Assembly (NCBI RefSeq): GCF_030272615.1
Contig: NC_081415.1
Location: forward strand, 605,253,137 to 605,317,136
Reading direction: 5' to 3'
Origin: Cryptomeria japonica
Taxonomy: Eukaryota > Streptophyta > Pinopsida > Cupressales > Cupressaceae
Length of the DNA: 64,000 bases
Shown here in pieces: positions 47,598 through 58,932 of the stretch (positions are counted from its first letter, which is position 1; every line of letters begins with the position of its first letter). Under the pieces are notes generated by a model, which saw only the letters and a list, made by a program, of their open reading frames with translations, was not told the origin of the DNA and made no database searches. The position numbers were made by a program, and so were the translations under genes.

Positions 47598-48566
47598 AGA
47601 TCTACTATTCTAATAAATCCAATAGAAGTAATAAACATTGGCACACCAAAGGATCCCAAGATACTTCATCCTATTGCATCATTATCAGATGAAGAGAGAA
47701 AAAAATACATAGAATTACTCAGACAAAGATGTATAAATTCTGCTTGGTCCTATGCAGACATGCCAGGATTTGATCTAGATCTTATCATGCATCATCTCAA
47801 TGTGGGTCTAAAAGAAAAACTAGTTAAACAAAAACTAAGGAAGATGCATCCACACATAGCTCTCCTTGTAAAAGTTGAGCTAAAGAAACTATTGGATGTG
47901 GGTTTCATAAGACATGTTGCCTATCTAGAATGGGTTTCAAGAATTGTGCCAGTGTCAAATCCAAATAAAAGAATAAGAGTCTGCACTGATTTCAAAGATT
48001 TGAACAAGGCACGTCCCAAAGATGATTTCCCACTACCGAATGTTGATATAATTGTGGACTTATCAGTAGGACATGAGATGTTTTCATTAATGGATGGATT
48101 CTTAGGATACAATCAAATAAGAATTTCCCTTGAAGATCAAGAAAAGATAGCATTCACCTCTGCATGGGGTACTTACTGCTGGAATGTTATGTCATTTGGG
48201 CTTAAGAATGCAGGAGCAACTTATCAAAGAGCCATGACAATAATTTTTCATGATATGAGGCATACATTTATGGAAGATTATGTAGGTGATATACTTGCAA
48301 AATCTCATACAAGGAAAGAAAATTTGAACATCTTGGGCAAGATCTTTGATATGCTTGAACAATATCAATTAAGATTGAATCCAAAGAAATGTGCATTTGG
48401 AGTAACCTCTGGAAAACTTCTTGGGTACATTATATTAGCTCGTGGAATTGAAGTAGATCCAGAAAAGGTCAAAGCTATCATGGAAATGGAGTCACCTAGG
48501 AACATAAGTCAATTGCATTCTCTACAAGGGAGATTGCAACCAATAGAAGATTTGTCTCTCAATTAG
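47598..48566 (+). pseudogene. Tat reverse transcriptase remnant
   Basis: Nearly intact open stretch 47760-48566. Visible: RCINSAWSYADMPG leading in, WVSRIVPV, RVCTDFKDLNKA, PKDDFPLP, SLMDGFLGYNQI (motif A Asp kept), MSFGLKNAGATYQRAM, and the catalytic box reading YVGD (48279-48290) instead of YVDD, so one catalytic Asp is lost. Then LNPKKCAFGV and GRGIEV-like text. The enzyme would copy element RNA into DNA in the particle. Confidence 0.9.
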
Positions 48567-49122
48567 CAGATAGATGTCATCCATTCACTCATCTTTTACA
48601 TAAGAATGTTCCATTCAAATGGGATCTGAAGTGTGAAGAGGCTTTTATGCAAATCAAAGAATATCTCATTAATCCTCCAACACTTGTATCAACAATCAAA
48701 GGGAAATCATTGTTACTTTATATATCAGTGACAATGTATTATTAGGAGCTCTTTTAGTATAGCATGATGAAGAAGGTAAAGAAAGAGAAGTCTATTATAT
48801 TAGTAGAATGTTTGTAGGCTATGAATTGAACTATACATCAATAGAGAAGTCATGCCTAGCAGTTGTATTTGCAACTCAGAAACTACAACATTATATGCTA
48901 ACTCATTCTATGAAACTAGTAGCAAAAATAGATCCACTAAAGTATTTGTTGAACAAGTCAACTTTGAAAGGCAGACTGGAAAAATGGGTTATGGTACTAA
49001 GTGTTTTTGATATAAAATATGTTGATCGAAAATCTCTCAAAGGACAAGTCATTGTTGATCAATTGCACCCTTACAAGATGACATACCATTGCACATTTAA
49101 TTTTGTGATGCAAACATTCTGA
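48567..49122 (+). pseudogene. Tat RNase H (first copy) remnant
   Basis: Follows RT after a frameshift: FTHLLHKNVPFKWD, CEEAF, PPTL (48580-48690), then YYISRMFVGYELNYTSIEK (48793 onward), LQHYML and HSMKLV. The expected D-x-S/A start of the domain is disrupted near 48720-48760 by a stop and a shift. Normally removes RNA from RNA-DNA hybrids. Confidence 0.8.
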
Positions 49123-49137
49123 CAATAAGTACATAAT

Positions 49138-49496
49138 TCTGGGAGTTGTACTTTGATGGTTCCTTTACACAATATGGATTAGGTGCAAGAATTTTGTTCA
49201 TCACACCTCAAGGACACACAACTCCAAAATCATATAGATTGTGATTTCCATACACAAACAATATTGTAGAATATGAAGCATTGACTATTGGGCTCAAAAT
49301 GGCTATTGAATGGAACATTAAGGAATTGCATGTTTATGGTGGTTCACAGCTTATAATCAACCAAATAAATGATAATTATCAAACTAGGGATGACAAGCTC
49401 ATGCCCTACAAATAGTTGGTAGAAGAATTTAAAGAACACTTTGAAGAAGTATCATTTAGTCAGATCCAAAGAAATTAGAATAAAGCAGCAGATGCA
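49138..49496 (+). pseudogene. Tat second (additional) RNase H remnant
   Basis: YFDGSFTQYGLGARI (49147 onward), NNIVEYEALTIGLKMA (49258-49305), ELHVYGGSQLI (Asp of the DSQ motif reads Gly) and NKAADAMA. This acquired RNase H, located between RT-RNase H and integrase, is characteristic of the Tat lineage. Stops at about 49241, 49413 and 49477. Confidence 0.8.
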
Positions 49497-50891
49497 ATGG
49501 CTACAATAGAATCTCTATTGCAAAATCAAGAGAATCAACAACGTTATGAATTCCTGGTGGAAGATATCTTAAAACCTAGCATTGACTCCCAAAATACCCA
49601 CATGATTTGCCATATATCTAGAACCGATCAATCCTTATATGGGCAAACTTATCAATACTTAAAAGAGAATATCCTTCCTCCTGACCTATCCCATAATCAA
49701 AGAAGAAATTTTATCCGCCAGTCATCCTGCTATACTATTATTGCTGATACCTTATATAGGTGAGGTCTAAATAGCACTTTATTGAGATGTCTTGAACAAG
49801 AAGAATCTGATAAAGTTCTTAACAAAGTTCACATAGGTATTTGTGGCACACACTCAAGTGGATTAACACTAGCTAAGAAACTTCTTCGTATGGGTTACTA
49901 TTGGCCTACTATGGAGAGAGATTCATTCACATATGCCAAGAAATGCAAAAAATGCCAAATCCATGGGAATCTCATCCACACACCAACACAAGAATTGCAT
50001 CCTATGGTAGGATTATGGCCATTTTCTCAATATGACCTTGATTTGGTAGGTAAGATATATCCTTCACCTTCTAATGGACATAAGTTCATTTTGACCGCTA
50101 CTCAGTATTTCACTAAATGGATTGAAGCAATACCTTTGATGAAAGTGACAGGAAAACAAATATTGTCATTCATCTTGAACTATATAATCTGTCGGTATGG
50201 AGTCGCTATGACCATTATCACTGATAATGGATGATCATTTAAGAATCAAGATGTGAAGGAACTATGTGAGTGATTCCAAATCCAACATAGTTTTTCTACA
50301 CCATATTATCCATAGGGAAATGGTCAATTTGAGGCATCAAACAAAAATATCTTGAAAATCTTGATGAAAACAGTCAATGAAGCTAGAAAAGACTAGCACA
50401 TTTAGTTAAATCTTGCTCTTTGGACATACCGAACCAGTATCTGCACACCAATGGGGGAAACTCCATATTGCTTAGTCTATGGATCAGAAGTCATATTACT
50501 AGTAGAAATAGAGATACCTTCTCTATGAGTTTCCTTGAAAGGTCTTATACTTGATGAAGAACAACGAGTCTCTAGACTTCAAGAACTTGAGCTGATTCAG
50601 GAACATCACCAAAATGCAATAGATCATTTGAAGGCATATCAATAAAGTATGGCGAGAAGTTATAATCATAGAGTCAATCCACGCATTTTTTAGATTGGAG
50701 ATATAGTTCTAAGGGAGAATCCAAGAAATCAACAAGACTGAGAAAAGAAGGGTAAATTTGAACCAAATTGGTTAGGTCCTTTTGTCATAGTAGCGGCATA
50801 TGGCTCAAGAGCATACAAGTTATCTACCCCTAAAGGTGATTGGTTTGATGAACCTATCAATTCCATCCATCTCAAGAAATTCTATGCTTGA
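49497..50891 (+). pseudogene. Tat integrase remnant
   Basis: Zinc-binding part: HIGICGTHSSG, YYWPTM, CKKCQ (49830-49958). Catalytic core: LDLVG (50040), TDNG (50223), GNGQFEASNK (50320-50349) with the Glu kept. C-terminal part: NWLGPFVI and KLSTPKGD (50763-50840), ending KKFYA then TGA at 50891. Catalyses insertion of element DNA. Stops near 50233, 50271, 50311, 50393 and 50527 show it is inactive. Confidence 0.88.
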
Positions 50892-51215
50892 GATATAAAG
50901 TCCTGAAGAAATTAGTAAAAAATTAGAAAATCAGAAAATCCCAAAAAAGCATAAAACAACAAAAACAGAAGAAAAAAAATAAAAATATAAAAAAAATGCA
51001 ATAAATTTAGACAGTGAAAACTTGGTAAATAGGCACTATCTAAAAATGAGTTCTTCCATCTATGAGATGACTTTTCAAACCTATTCACTCCATCCTATCG
51101 CATCTACCACTTCCATCCGTCCTAGCTCATCCATTGCATCTTCTACATATATTTCTTTGAACCATTTAGCAGGAAATATGCAGCTTACCAATATTTATCA
51201 ATCTTTGACATACTT
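50892..51215 (+). other. Tat 3' region before the copia A insertion
   Basis: A-rich sequence after integrase (agaaaatcccaaaaaagc), then gtgaaaacttggtaaataggc. Non-coding. It continues at 58928 beyond copia A. The final five bases TACTT are the copia A target site. Confidence 0.6.
51211..51215. repeat. Copia A target-site duplication TACTT, left copy
   Basis: Directly before TGTTTGTTAAATG; matched by TACTT at 58928-58932. Confidence 0.85.
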
Positions 51216-52781
51216 TGTTTGTTAAATGAGAGGGGGGGAGGGGGGTGAATAAGATAAACTCATAATACAATAGTTTTGATCAAATTCAACCTCGGTAGAA
51301 CTTACTTGATATGCAACTATGACTGTGAATCATTCAAACTCATAAACTAATAAACTTGAAACATCAAAACACATTTAACACCAGATTTAACATGGAAACC
51401 CAAATAGGGAAAAACCACTGTGGGATTTTGGACCCACTAAGAAAATATACTCTTCTAGAGTATGCTCGGTTAAAAGCCAATCATGTTAAAGATTACATAA
51501 ACACATTGCTAGATGTGACCCAGTCAAGGGATTTCCCTCAAATCTATCAAAATCTTGCACTTTTTTAGAAGTGACCTTGTCAAAGGATTTCAAACACTCA
51601 ATTAGAATGTTACCTTGCTAGAGGATTTACAAATAAGACTGTTAGGTCCACTTGGTTAAGAGATTTCCCGTCACTTACAAAAATAAATAACAGTAATAAA
51701 ATATATCTGCAACTTCACATCTAAAATGTTATAGCAGACTCTATGTGCTCAAAATCATCTTGTCATAAGACTTATCTTCCTCCTTGCCGGGCTTCTCACT
51801 CAGTTCTTCAATCAGATCTTCAATCTTCTGTACTCTGTAATCACTTCTGCAGCATCACTGTTCTTCTATTTGCCCGCCTACTTTGTTTATGAACTTTTCC
51901 TTATTTATAAGCAATTCCTAACTGCTTAATCTCCTTAATCACATTTCCCATGATTAATATTAGCCATCAGATCTTCAAACTTGACTAGGTTCATTGAATC
52001 CTTCGAACTAAAAAATGTTTTATCTTGACTTGAAACTTGTATTCCTTCCTTGGTACTTGTGCTCAGTTATGACCGTTCAAACTATGTTGTAGATCTAATT
52101 CTTGAATTTTCATTGCCATTTATCCTTAACAAACTTCTTGCATGATATTCCAATCTTCTATAAATCTCCAGCTCATTGGCATCCTTCATTTAATAATGTA
52201 TTTATTCATCCAATGTGTTATGTTACTGCTTGGTTGATACTCGGTTAATTCTAAACTTTACTCAATAGACATTTTGTATTCATCTCGGTTATTGTCTCGG
52301 TAGCTTTGCTTGCTAATGACACTTGATGACTTCTTTCTTCTTTAACCGACATCGATAACCTTGGAATTTACCGACTGGCTCCTTGCTCGGTAAAATAGAA
52401 TAGTATCAAACCTTTACTCATTCTATTACATGAAATCTTTTCTCCTTCTTATTCAGTCTTCAAATACACATATATAGGTATCAAAACAATCAAAATATCA
52501 TAATCTCATCACTGTCTAACTCGGTAATAGTTGCCCATTGAATAACTTATTACTCCCCTTCATTTTCACATTCTTTCTATGTCACTTACTAACATCTTTA
52601 TACTCATCAAAACATACTCTTTAAGATATGGCAACATCATACTGAATCAGAAAATCAATTGCTTGACATCAATGATAAAATAATATCATTAAGATAGTAA
52701 TCAACCTTTATCAATTATATCATCAATCTCCAACAACCTTCTCAATATCATCATACCAACAAACTTAATGTAATGCCTACA
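51216..52781 (-). repeat. 3' LTR of copia A
   Basis: Ends TGTTTGTTAA and aatgcctaca on the plus strand; aligns to 57367-58927 throughout, e.g. ttaacaccagatttaac (51376) and 57524. Contains the copia LTR phrases tggaaaccc and gggaaaaacca near its left edge. Confidence 0.92.
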
Positions 52782-52793
52782 ATCTCCCCCTTT
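52782..52793 (-). other. Polypurine tract of copia A
   Basis: AAAGGGGGAGAT on the minus strand, adjoining the 3' LTR. The same tract lies at 63042-63053 in copia C. Confidence 0.85.
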
Positions 52794-53153
52794 GGCATTA
52801 ATGGCAATACCAACTTGTTGATTTATTCCAATTGATTTGAACTGTTGTTATTCTTCTCCTATTATCCTTGAGTTGTAAACTTCTCTTGTAATCTTCTCCT
52901 GTTGTTATTAGTCTTCTCCCCCTTTGACAACACTGCCAAAAGTAAAACTGATCCATGATTACTTCCCCTGTGAAGTAATTTCCTTGCTGTTAAAACATAT
53001 ACAAATGTATCATCTTAGTCTCAGTTAGAGCATCTTGTCTTCATTCACTGTTTCCTGCACAACTTTAGACAACCTTCTAAAGTTTGTAAATCAACATCAA
53101 CTCACAAATAGTATTCTGTAGAGTCATAGAATTGATGCTTTCACCAAACTCTA

Positions 53154-54739
53154 TCAGTGAGTACTAGATAGGGGTAGGACCCCTAACTTACTTTTGAGAT
53201 ACTCAAAAGTATCCCTTGGCAGTGGCTTTGTGAAGATGATTGCTATTTGTTCCTTTGGGCTAACATATTCCAACACAACTTTCTTTTCTTGAACTTCTTC
53301 TCTTAGATAATGATACTTTATAGAAACATGCTTTGTCTTAAAGTGCATTACCAAATTCTTTGAAATGTTAATATCACTTGTATTATCACAAAATATAGTT
53401 ATTGGCTCAGTAACTGTCTCTTTCATACCTTCCAATAGTTGTTTGATCCATGTTATATTGGTACAATTCAAAGCTGCAGCGACATATTCAGCTTCAGCTG
53501 TTGACTATGAAATGCATCCTTGTTTCTTGCTAAGTCAACTCACTAGTCTTTCTCCCAAAAAGAAAGCTCCACCACTTGTGCTTTTCCTCTCATCAATATT
53601 TCTTGCCCAATCAGCATCAGTATAGACTTTTAAGTCAAAATCATTCCTCTTTTTGTATAGTAAACCATAATCTTTAGTGCCTCTCAAGTATCTGAAAATT
53701 CTCTTGATTGTTGTCATATGGGTTTCTTTGGGATCTGCAGAAAATCTTGCAGCTATACCTATTGCATGTGCTATATCAGTCCTGCTATGAACTACATATT
53801 GTAACTTTCCAATCATCGATTTTTAAAGTGTCTCATCAATAGATGCATATTCATCATTCTTTGATAGTTTACAATTAGTAGTCATAGGAGTCTTACAGGT
53901 TTAGAATCTTCCATTCCAAATTTCTTCAAGATTTCCTTTATATACTTGGATTGAGTAATGAAAATCCCATTTTTTATTTGTTGTATTTGTAAACCTATAA
54001 AATACTTTATTTCACTGATTAATGACATCTCAAATTCTTTGTACATTTTATTTCCAAAGTTCTTGCATAAGGAATCATTTCCACAAAAATAAATATCATC
54101 AACAAATATGGCTGAAATCAGTATTCCATTATCCTCATCATTCTTCATATATATGTTGTTTTCACTAGTCCTCATAAATCCAATCTTTATTAAGTACGAG
54201 TGTAACCTTTCATACCATGCTCTAGGTGCTTTCTTTAGGCCATATAAAGCTTTGTTCAACTTACATACCTGATCTTCATTCTTCTCTTCAATAAATCATT
54301 CAAGTTGTTCAATATAGACTTCTTCTTCTAGTATACCATTCAAAAATTCAAATTTAACACCCATTTGATATACCTTGAAATTTTTGTAAGCAGCATATGC
54401 CAACAATGTTCTCACTCCCTCAAGTCTTGCCACAGGTGCAAAAGTCTCACCATAGTCCATTCCTTCTTCTTGAGAATAACCTTTGCAAACTAGCCTTTCT
54501 TTATTTCGAATGACCTCGCCTTTTTCATTTAGCTTATTTATGAAAATCCACTTTGTACCAATTACATTTTTCTCTTTTGGTCTTCGGACCAATGTCCATG
54601 TTTCATTTTTCTTTATTTGTTCAATTGCTTCTGCCATAGCATTCACCCAATCTTCATTGCTTGATGCCTCTTTTACTATCCTTGATTCAAACTCGGATAT
54701 TAGACATGTGTTTTGTCTCAGTTTGTTCCTTGTCATCAC
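53154..54739 (-). pseudogene. Copia A reverse transcriptase and RNase H remnant
   Basis: Minus strand. Open pieces 54739-54296, 54259-53882, 53816-53535 and 53471-53154. RT: GTKWIF, VCKGYSQEEGMDY, TFAPVAR, then motif A reading YQMGVKFEFLNG, where the catalytic Asp is Gly (54359-54361). LYGLKKAPRAWY and FVDD (both Asp present) follow. RNase H: KVYTDADWA, STSGGAFF, CDNTS and SKNLV, ending LPRDTFEYLKSKLGV. Two in-frame stops and short frameshifts separate the pieces. Without motif A Asp, polymerisation is not possible. Confidence 0.92.
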
Positions 54740-55069
54740 TGGAGCATCCTTATCTCCTATAATCTGACTTGATGCATGATTTCTTCTGACATATTTTGCT
54801 AATATAGGCTCGGTAGGCTCTGTATGATCTTCTTCATCACTCGGTAACTAAGTATTTTCTTCATCGGCTTTCTTGGTTAGACTTCTCGGTTGTACATATA
54901 CAAACTCTTCATAATCCTCTGGTTCTTTGGAATTACCTTCATCATTCCTTTCTACAAATTCATCAATTTTCACATTTGCACTTTCCATTATTTTGTTAGA
55001 TGATTTGATCAGACATTTAAATGCTTTACTCCTAGACAAATGACCAAGAAATGTTCCTTCCTCACTTTT

Positions 55070-55700
55070 CTAATCAAATTTTCCATTTCTGTCATCTTTG
55101 CAAACATAACATCTACTTCCAAATATTTTAAAATAACTTACATTTGGTTTCTTGTCATACCAGTTTTCATATGGTGTCTTCATAGTTCCTTTCTTTAGTT
55201 GTACTCGATTCAGGGTGTAAACTGCAGTGCTTATTGCTTCTCTCCAAAATATTTGAGGTACTCTCTTTTCTATCATCAAAGTTCTGGCATAAGCTATAAT
55301 TGATCTATTTCTTCTTCCAGCTATCCCATTTTGTTGTGGTGTTCTTGGTGAAGACACTTGTCTCTTTATACCATGATCATTGAAAAATAAGTTAAATTCA
55401 TCTGAAATGAACTCTCCTCCTCTATCAGATCTTAGACATTTCAACTCTTGCCTTGTACCATTTGAACATTTGAAAGGCTTCTGATTTCTCTTTTAAAAAC
55501 ATAACTAACATCATCCTTGAGTAATCATCCACAAATAATATGAAGTATTTATCACCATAATAACTTTGAACTTTCATAGGACCACAAAGATCAGTGTGCA
55601 CAAGATCTAAAATTCCTATAGAAGTGTAAGACTTACTTGTAAAGCTTGATTTTTTCATCTCACCCATCTGGCATCCTCAGCATATTGCATTCACAGGTTT
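55070..55700 (-). pseudogene. Copia A integrase remnant
   Basis: Minus strand pieces 55667-55425 and 55444-55070, overlapping by a frameshift. Seen: HTDLCGPM, FVDDYSR, LRSDRGGEF, TPQQNG, then IAGRRNRS where the third catalytic residue (Glu in the usual ERRNR) is Gly (55316-55318). FWREA and FGSRCYV follow. Upstream, the zinc-finger His/Cys residues (about 55780-55680) are only partly visible. Loss of the third DDE residue would abolish strand transfer. Confidence 0.9.
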
Positions 55701-55899
55701 TTCCAAGATCGGTAGACCTCTTACTCAGTGCTTCTAACTTATTTTGATCAGGTTATCAAAATTTACATGACAAAACCTTTTATGCCATAGCTAGGTATCT
55801 TCTTTCTTTGCATAGAAACAATCATTCTGAGTTGAGTCAAGATGAAATGTATTACCTCTTGTTTGAGTCCTAGTAGCAGCCAACTTTCCATGTTTGTCA

Positions 55900-56185
55900 T
55901 GAACTTTGATGATTCCTTTCTGAAATTGTATTCAGAATCCTATATTGTTTAGCTATGCTACACTCAACAAATTGTATTTCAGACCTTCAACCCAATATAC
56001 ATCATCACATTTAGCATTGTCAATAAGTGTGATATAACCTTTACCTTTCATAGGTCATGTTGCATCATTACCAAATCTTACATAACCTCCATCATAATCT
56101 TCTAATTTAACAAACTTGTGTTTATCACCTGTCATGTGATATGACCATACACTATCTATGATCCAAGAATCATTATTATTTATGT
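55900..56185 (-). pseudogene. Copia A protease remnant
   Basis: Minus strand, reading SWIIDSVWSYHMTGDK at about 56172-56125. In the family this is D-S-G; here the Gly is Val (56148-56150). Downstream VRFGND and GLKYNLLSV mark the usual end of the domain. Stop codons near 56057 and 55956. Confidence 0.8.
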
Positions 56186-56383
56186 GTGATATTAAGGCTT
56201 TTTCTTCATACCTTTCTTCATTCGATCCATCTTTAATAGCTACATATACATTTTCCTCTGTATCAGTCCCATCATATTTATTATCATTGGATTCCTCATT
56301 AGCTACTAGACATGTCTTTCTATCTCTCCTTCTGAAGTCTCGATGCCCTCTGTGTTGTTGTCTTTTTGTCTGTCATCTCGGTA

Positions 56384-57304
56384 TTATCTCTTTTCACTAT
56401 ATTCTTTGTCAGGATAGTTAGAAGCCATATGTCCAATTTTATCATAGTTAAAAGATATTAAAGGTAACTTTCCTTTATACTTACCTTTGCCTCTCAGTAA
56501 CCTTCTGGCCAATAATGCTTCAAACTCTTCTTGCTTTCTGATTTCCTCATATAGTTTGTGTACTTCTTCCATGTTTTTATGAAATCTCTCACTTGCTCCA
56601 CTATGATTTCCTTCAGCATACTTATACATTCTATCATTTTAATCATTAGATTCACCAAGATGAAAAGAAGTGAATGCAGATTCAAATTTGTTTACCGAAG
56701 ACCCACTGTTATCAAAATTACTTAACTCAAAAGCATGTAGCTTACCGATAGTAGCATCCAAAGAGACTGACATGTTTGGTACAGACCTTAATTAATTAAT
56801 TGCAGACACTCGAATGGCATAAGTAGGTAGAAGTGTTCTCAGCAACTTACTTGTTACATTCTTTTCTTCAATAGTTCCTCTTGCTCCTTTGATTTGATTG
56901 ATAGTTTCCTTTAACCTTGTATTGTATTGGATAATGTTCTCACCTTCATTCATTGTCATGGATTCAAGTTGACCTCTTAGACTGTCTACTTTTGCTCTTT
57001 GAACATGTTTAGCACCACCATACATAGATTTAAGCTTATTCCACATAGCTTTGGCATCATTACAACCTTCTAGATCATTAAACTCTGAGTCGCTCAATGC
57101 TGATGTTATTTCAATAATTTCTTGAGTATGTTATTGATTTGCCTTTATTTCTTCCATTTTCATAGGGTAGGTGCTAGGTGTAGTGTAATCATTCTATAGA
57201 TAATATGTTGTATATTCTCCAATTCTTGATAAGTGCAACTTCATCCTTTTCTACCATGTGGTGAAACTTGACTTGTTCAACTTTGGTGCATCCCTTTTAT
57301 ACAT
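56384..57304 (-). pseudogene. Copia A gag remnant
   Basis: ATG at 57304 (MYKRDAPKL). The UBN2-type gag domain is at 57097-56792 (AKAMWNKLKSMYGG, RAKVDSLRGQLESM, RLKETINQIKG). The zinc knuckle (56470-56420) reads SFNYDKIGHMASNY: all three Cys are replaced and only His remains. Several stops lie between. Gag would form the particle and bind RNA. Confidence 0.85.
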
Positions 57305-57352
57305 CTTCGGATCTTGCCTCAAGTTCCTTTAAAATTTTCTTTCGGAGTTCTA

Positions 57353-57364
57353 GCTCTGATACCA
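57353..57364 (-). other. Primer-binding site of copia A
   Basis: TGGTATCAGAGC on the minus strand, two bases inside the 5' LTR; complementary to the 3' end of plant initiator methionine tRNA, as usual for Ty1/copia. Confidence 0.9.
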
Positions 57365-57366
57365 AT

Positions 57367-58927
57367 AGTTAGTTAAATGAGAGGCAGGGGGAGTGAATCA
57401 GATAAACTCACAATATAATAGTTCTAATCATATTCAACCTTAATAGAACTTACTTGATATGCAACTATGACTGTAAATCATTCAAACTCATAAACTAATA
57501 AACTTGAAAGATCAAAACACATTTAACACCAAATTTAACGTGGAAACCCCAATTCAGAAAAACCACTATGGGATTTCGAACCCACTAAGAAAATATCCTG
57601 TTCTAGAGTATGCTCGGTTAAAAGCCAATCATGTTAAAGATTACATAAAAACATTGCTAAATGTGACCCAGTCAAGGGATTTCCCTCAAATCTATCAAAA
57701 TCTTGCACTTTGTTAGAAGTGACCTTGTCAAAGGATTTCAAACACTCAATTAGAATGTTACCTTGCTAGAGGATTTACAAATAAGACTGTTAGGTCCACT
57801 CGGTTAAGAGATTTCCTGTCACTTACAAAAATAAATAACAGTAATAAAATATATCTGCAACTTCACATCTAAAATGTTATAGTAGACTCTATGTGCTCAA
57901 AATCATCTTGTCATAAGACTTATCTTCCTCCTTGCTGTGCTTCTCACTCTGTTCTTCAATTAGATCTTCAATCTTCTATACTCTGTAATCACTTCTGCAG
58001 CATCACTGCTCTTCTATTTGCCTACCTACTTTGTTTATCAACTTTTCCTTATTTATAAGCAATTCCTAACCACTTAATCTCCTTAATCACATTTCTCATG
58101 ATTAATATTAGCCATCAGATCTTCAAACTTGACTAGGTTCATTGAATCCTTTGAACTGACAAATGTTTTATCTTGCCTTCAAACTTGTATTCCTTCCTTG
58201 GTACTTGTCCTCTGTTATGACCGTTCAATCTATGTTGTAGATCTAACTCTTGAAGTTTCATTGTTGTTGATCCTTAATAAACTTCTTGCATGACATTCCA
58301 ATCTTCTATAAATCTCTAGCTCATTGGCATCCTTCATTTAGTAATCTATTTATTCATCCAATGCATTCTGTTACTGCTCGGTTGATACTCGGTTAATTTT
58401 GAACTTTACTTGGTAGATATTCTGTATTCATCTCGATTAGTGTCTCAGTAGGTTTGCTTGTTGACGACACTCAGTGACTTCTTTCTTCTTTAACCGACAT
58501 CAATAACCTTAGAATTTACCGACTGGCTCCTTGCTTAGTAAAATAGAATAGTATGAAACCTTTACTCATTGTATTACATGAAATCTTTTCTCCTTCTTAT
58601 TCAGTCTTCGAATACACATATATATGTATGAAAACAATCAAAATATCATAAACTCATCACTATCTAACTCGGTAATAGTTTCCCATTGAATAACTTATTA
58701 TTCCCCTTCATTTTCACATTCTTTGTGTCACTTACCAACATCTTTATACTCATCAAAACATACTCTTTAAGATATGGCAACATCATACTGAATCAAAAAA
58801 TCAATTGCTTTACATCAATGACAAAATAATATCATTAAGACAGTAATCAACCTTTATCAATTATATCATCAATCTTCAACAACCTTCTCAATATCATCAT
58901 ACCAACAAACTTAATGTAATGCCAACA
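57367..58927 (-). repeat. 5' LTR of copia A
   Basis: Partner of 51216-52781. The terminal TG..CA is damaged at the internal side (plus strand reads AGTTAGTTAA where the other LTR has TGTTTGTTAA). Ends aatgccaaca at 58927. Confidence 0.9.
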
Positions 58928-58932
58928 TACTT
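58928..58932. repeat. Copia A target-site duplication TACTT, right copy
   Basis: Identical to 51211-51215. Confidence 0.85.

Larger units (their letters stand above)
51216..58927 (-). mobile_element. Copia A: complete Ty1/copia retrotransposon
   Basis: 7.7 kb, minus strand, inserted in the Tat 3' region. LTRs 51216-52781 (3') and 57367-58927 (5'), initiator-Met-type primer-binding site (57353-57364), gag, protease, integrase, RT and RNase H in Ty1/copia order, polypurine tract (52782-52793), and perfect TACTT duplications. The LTRs are similar along their full length with scattered substitutions. Every enzyme has a disabling change, so the copy is dead. Confidence 0.93.
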
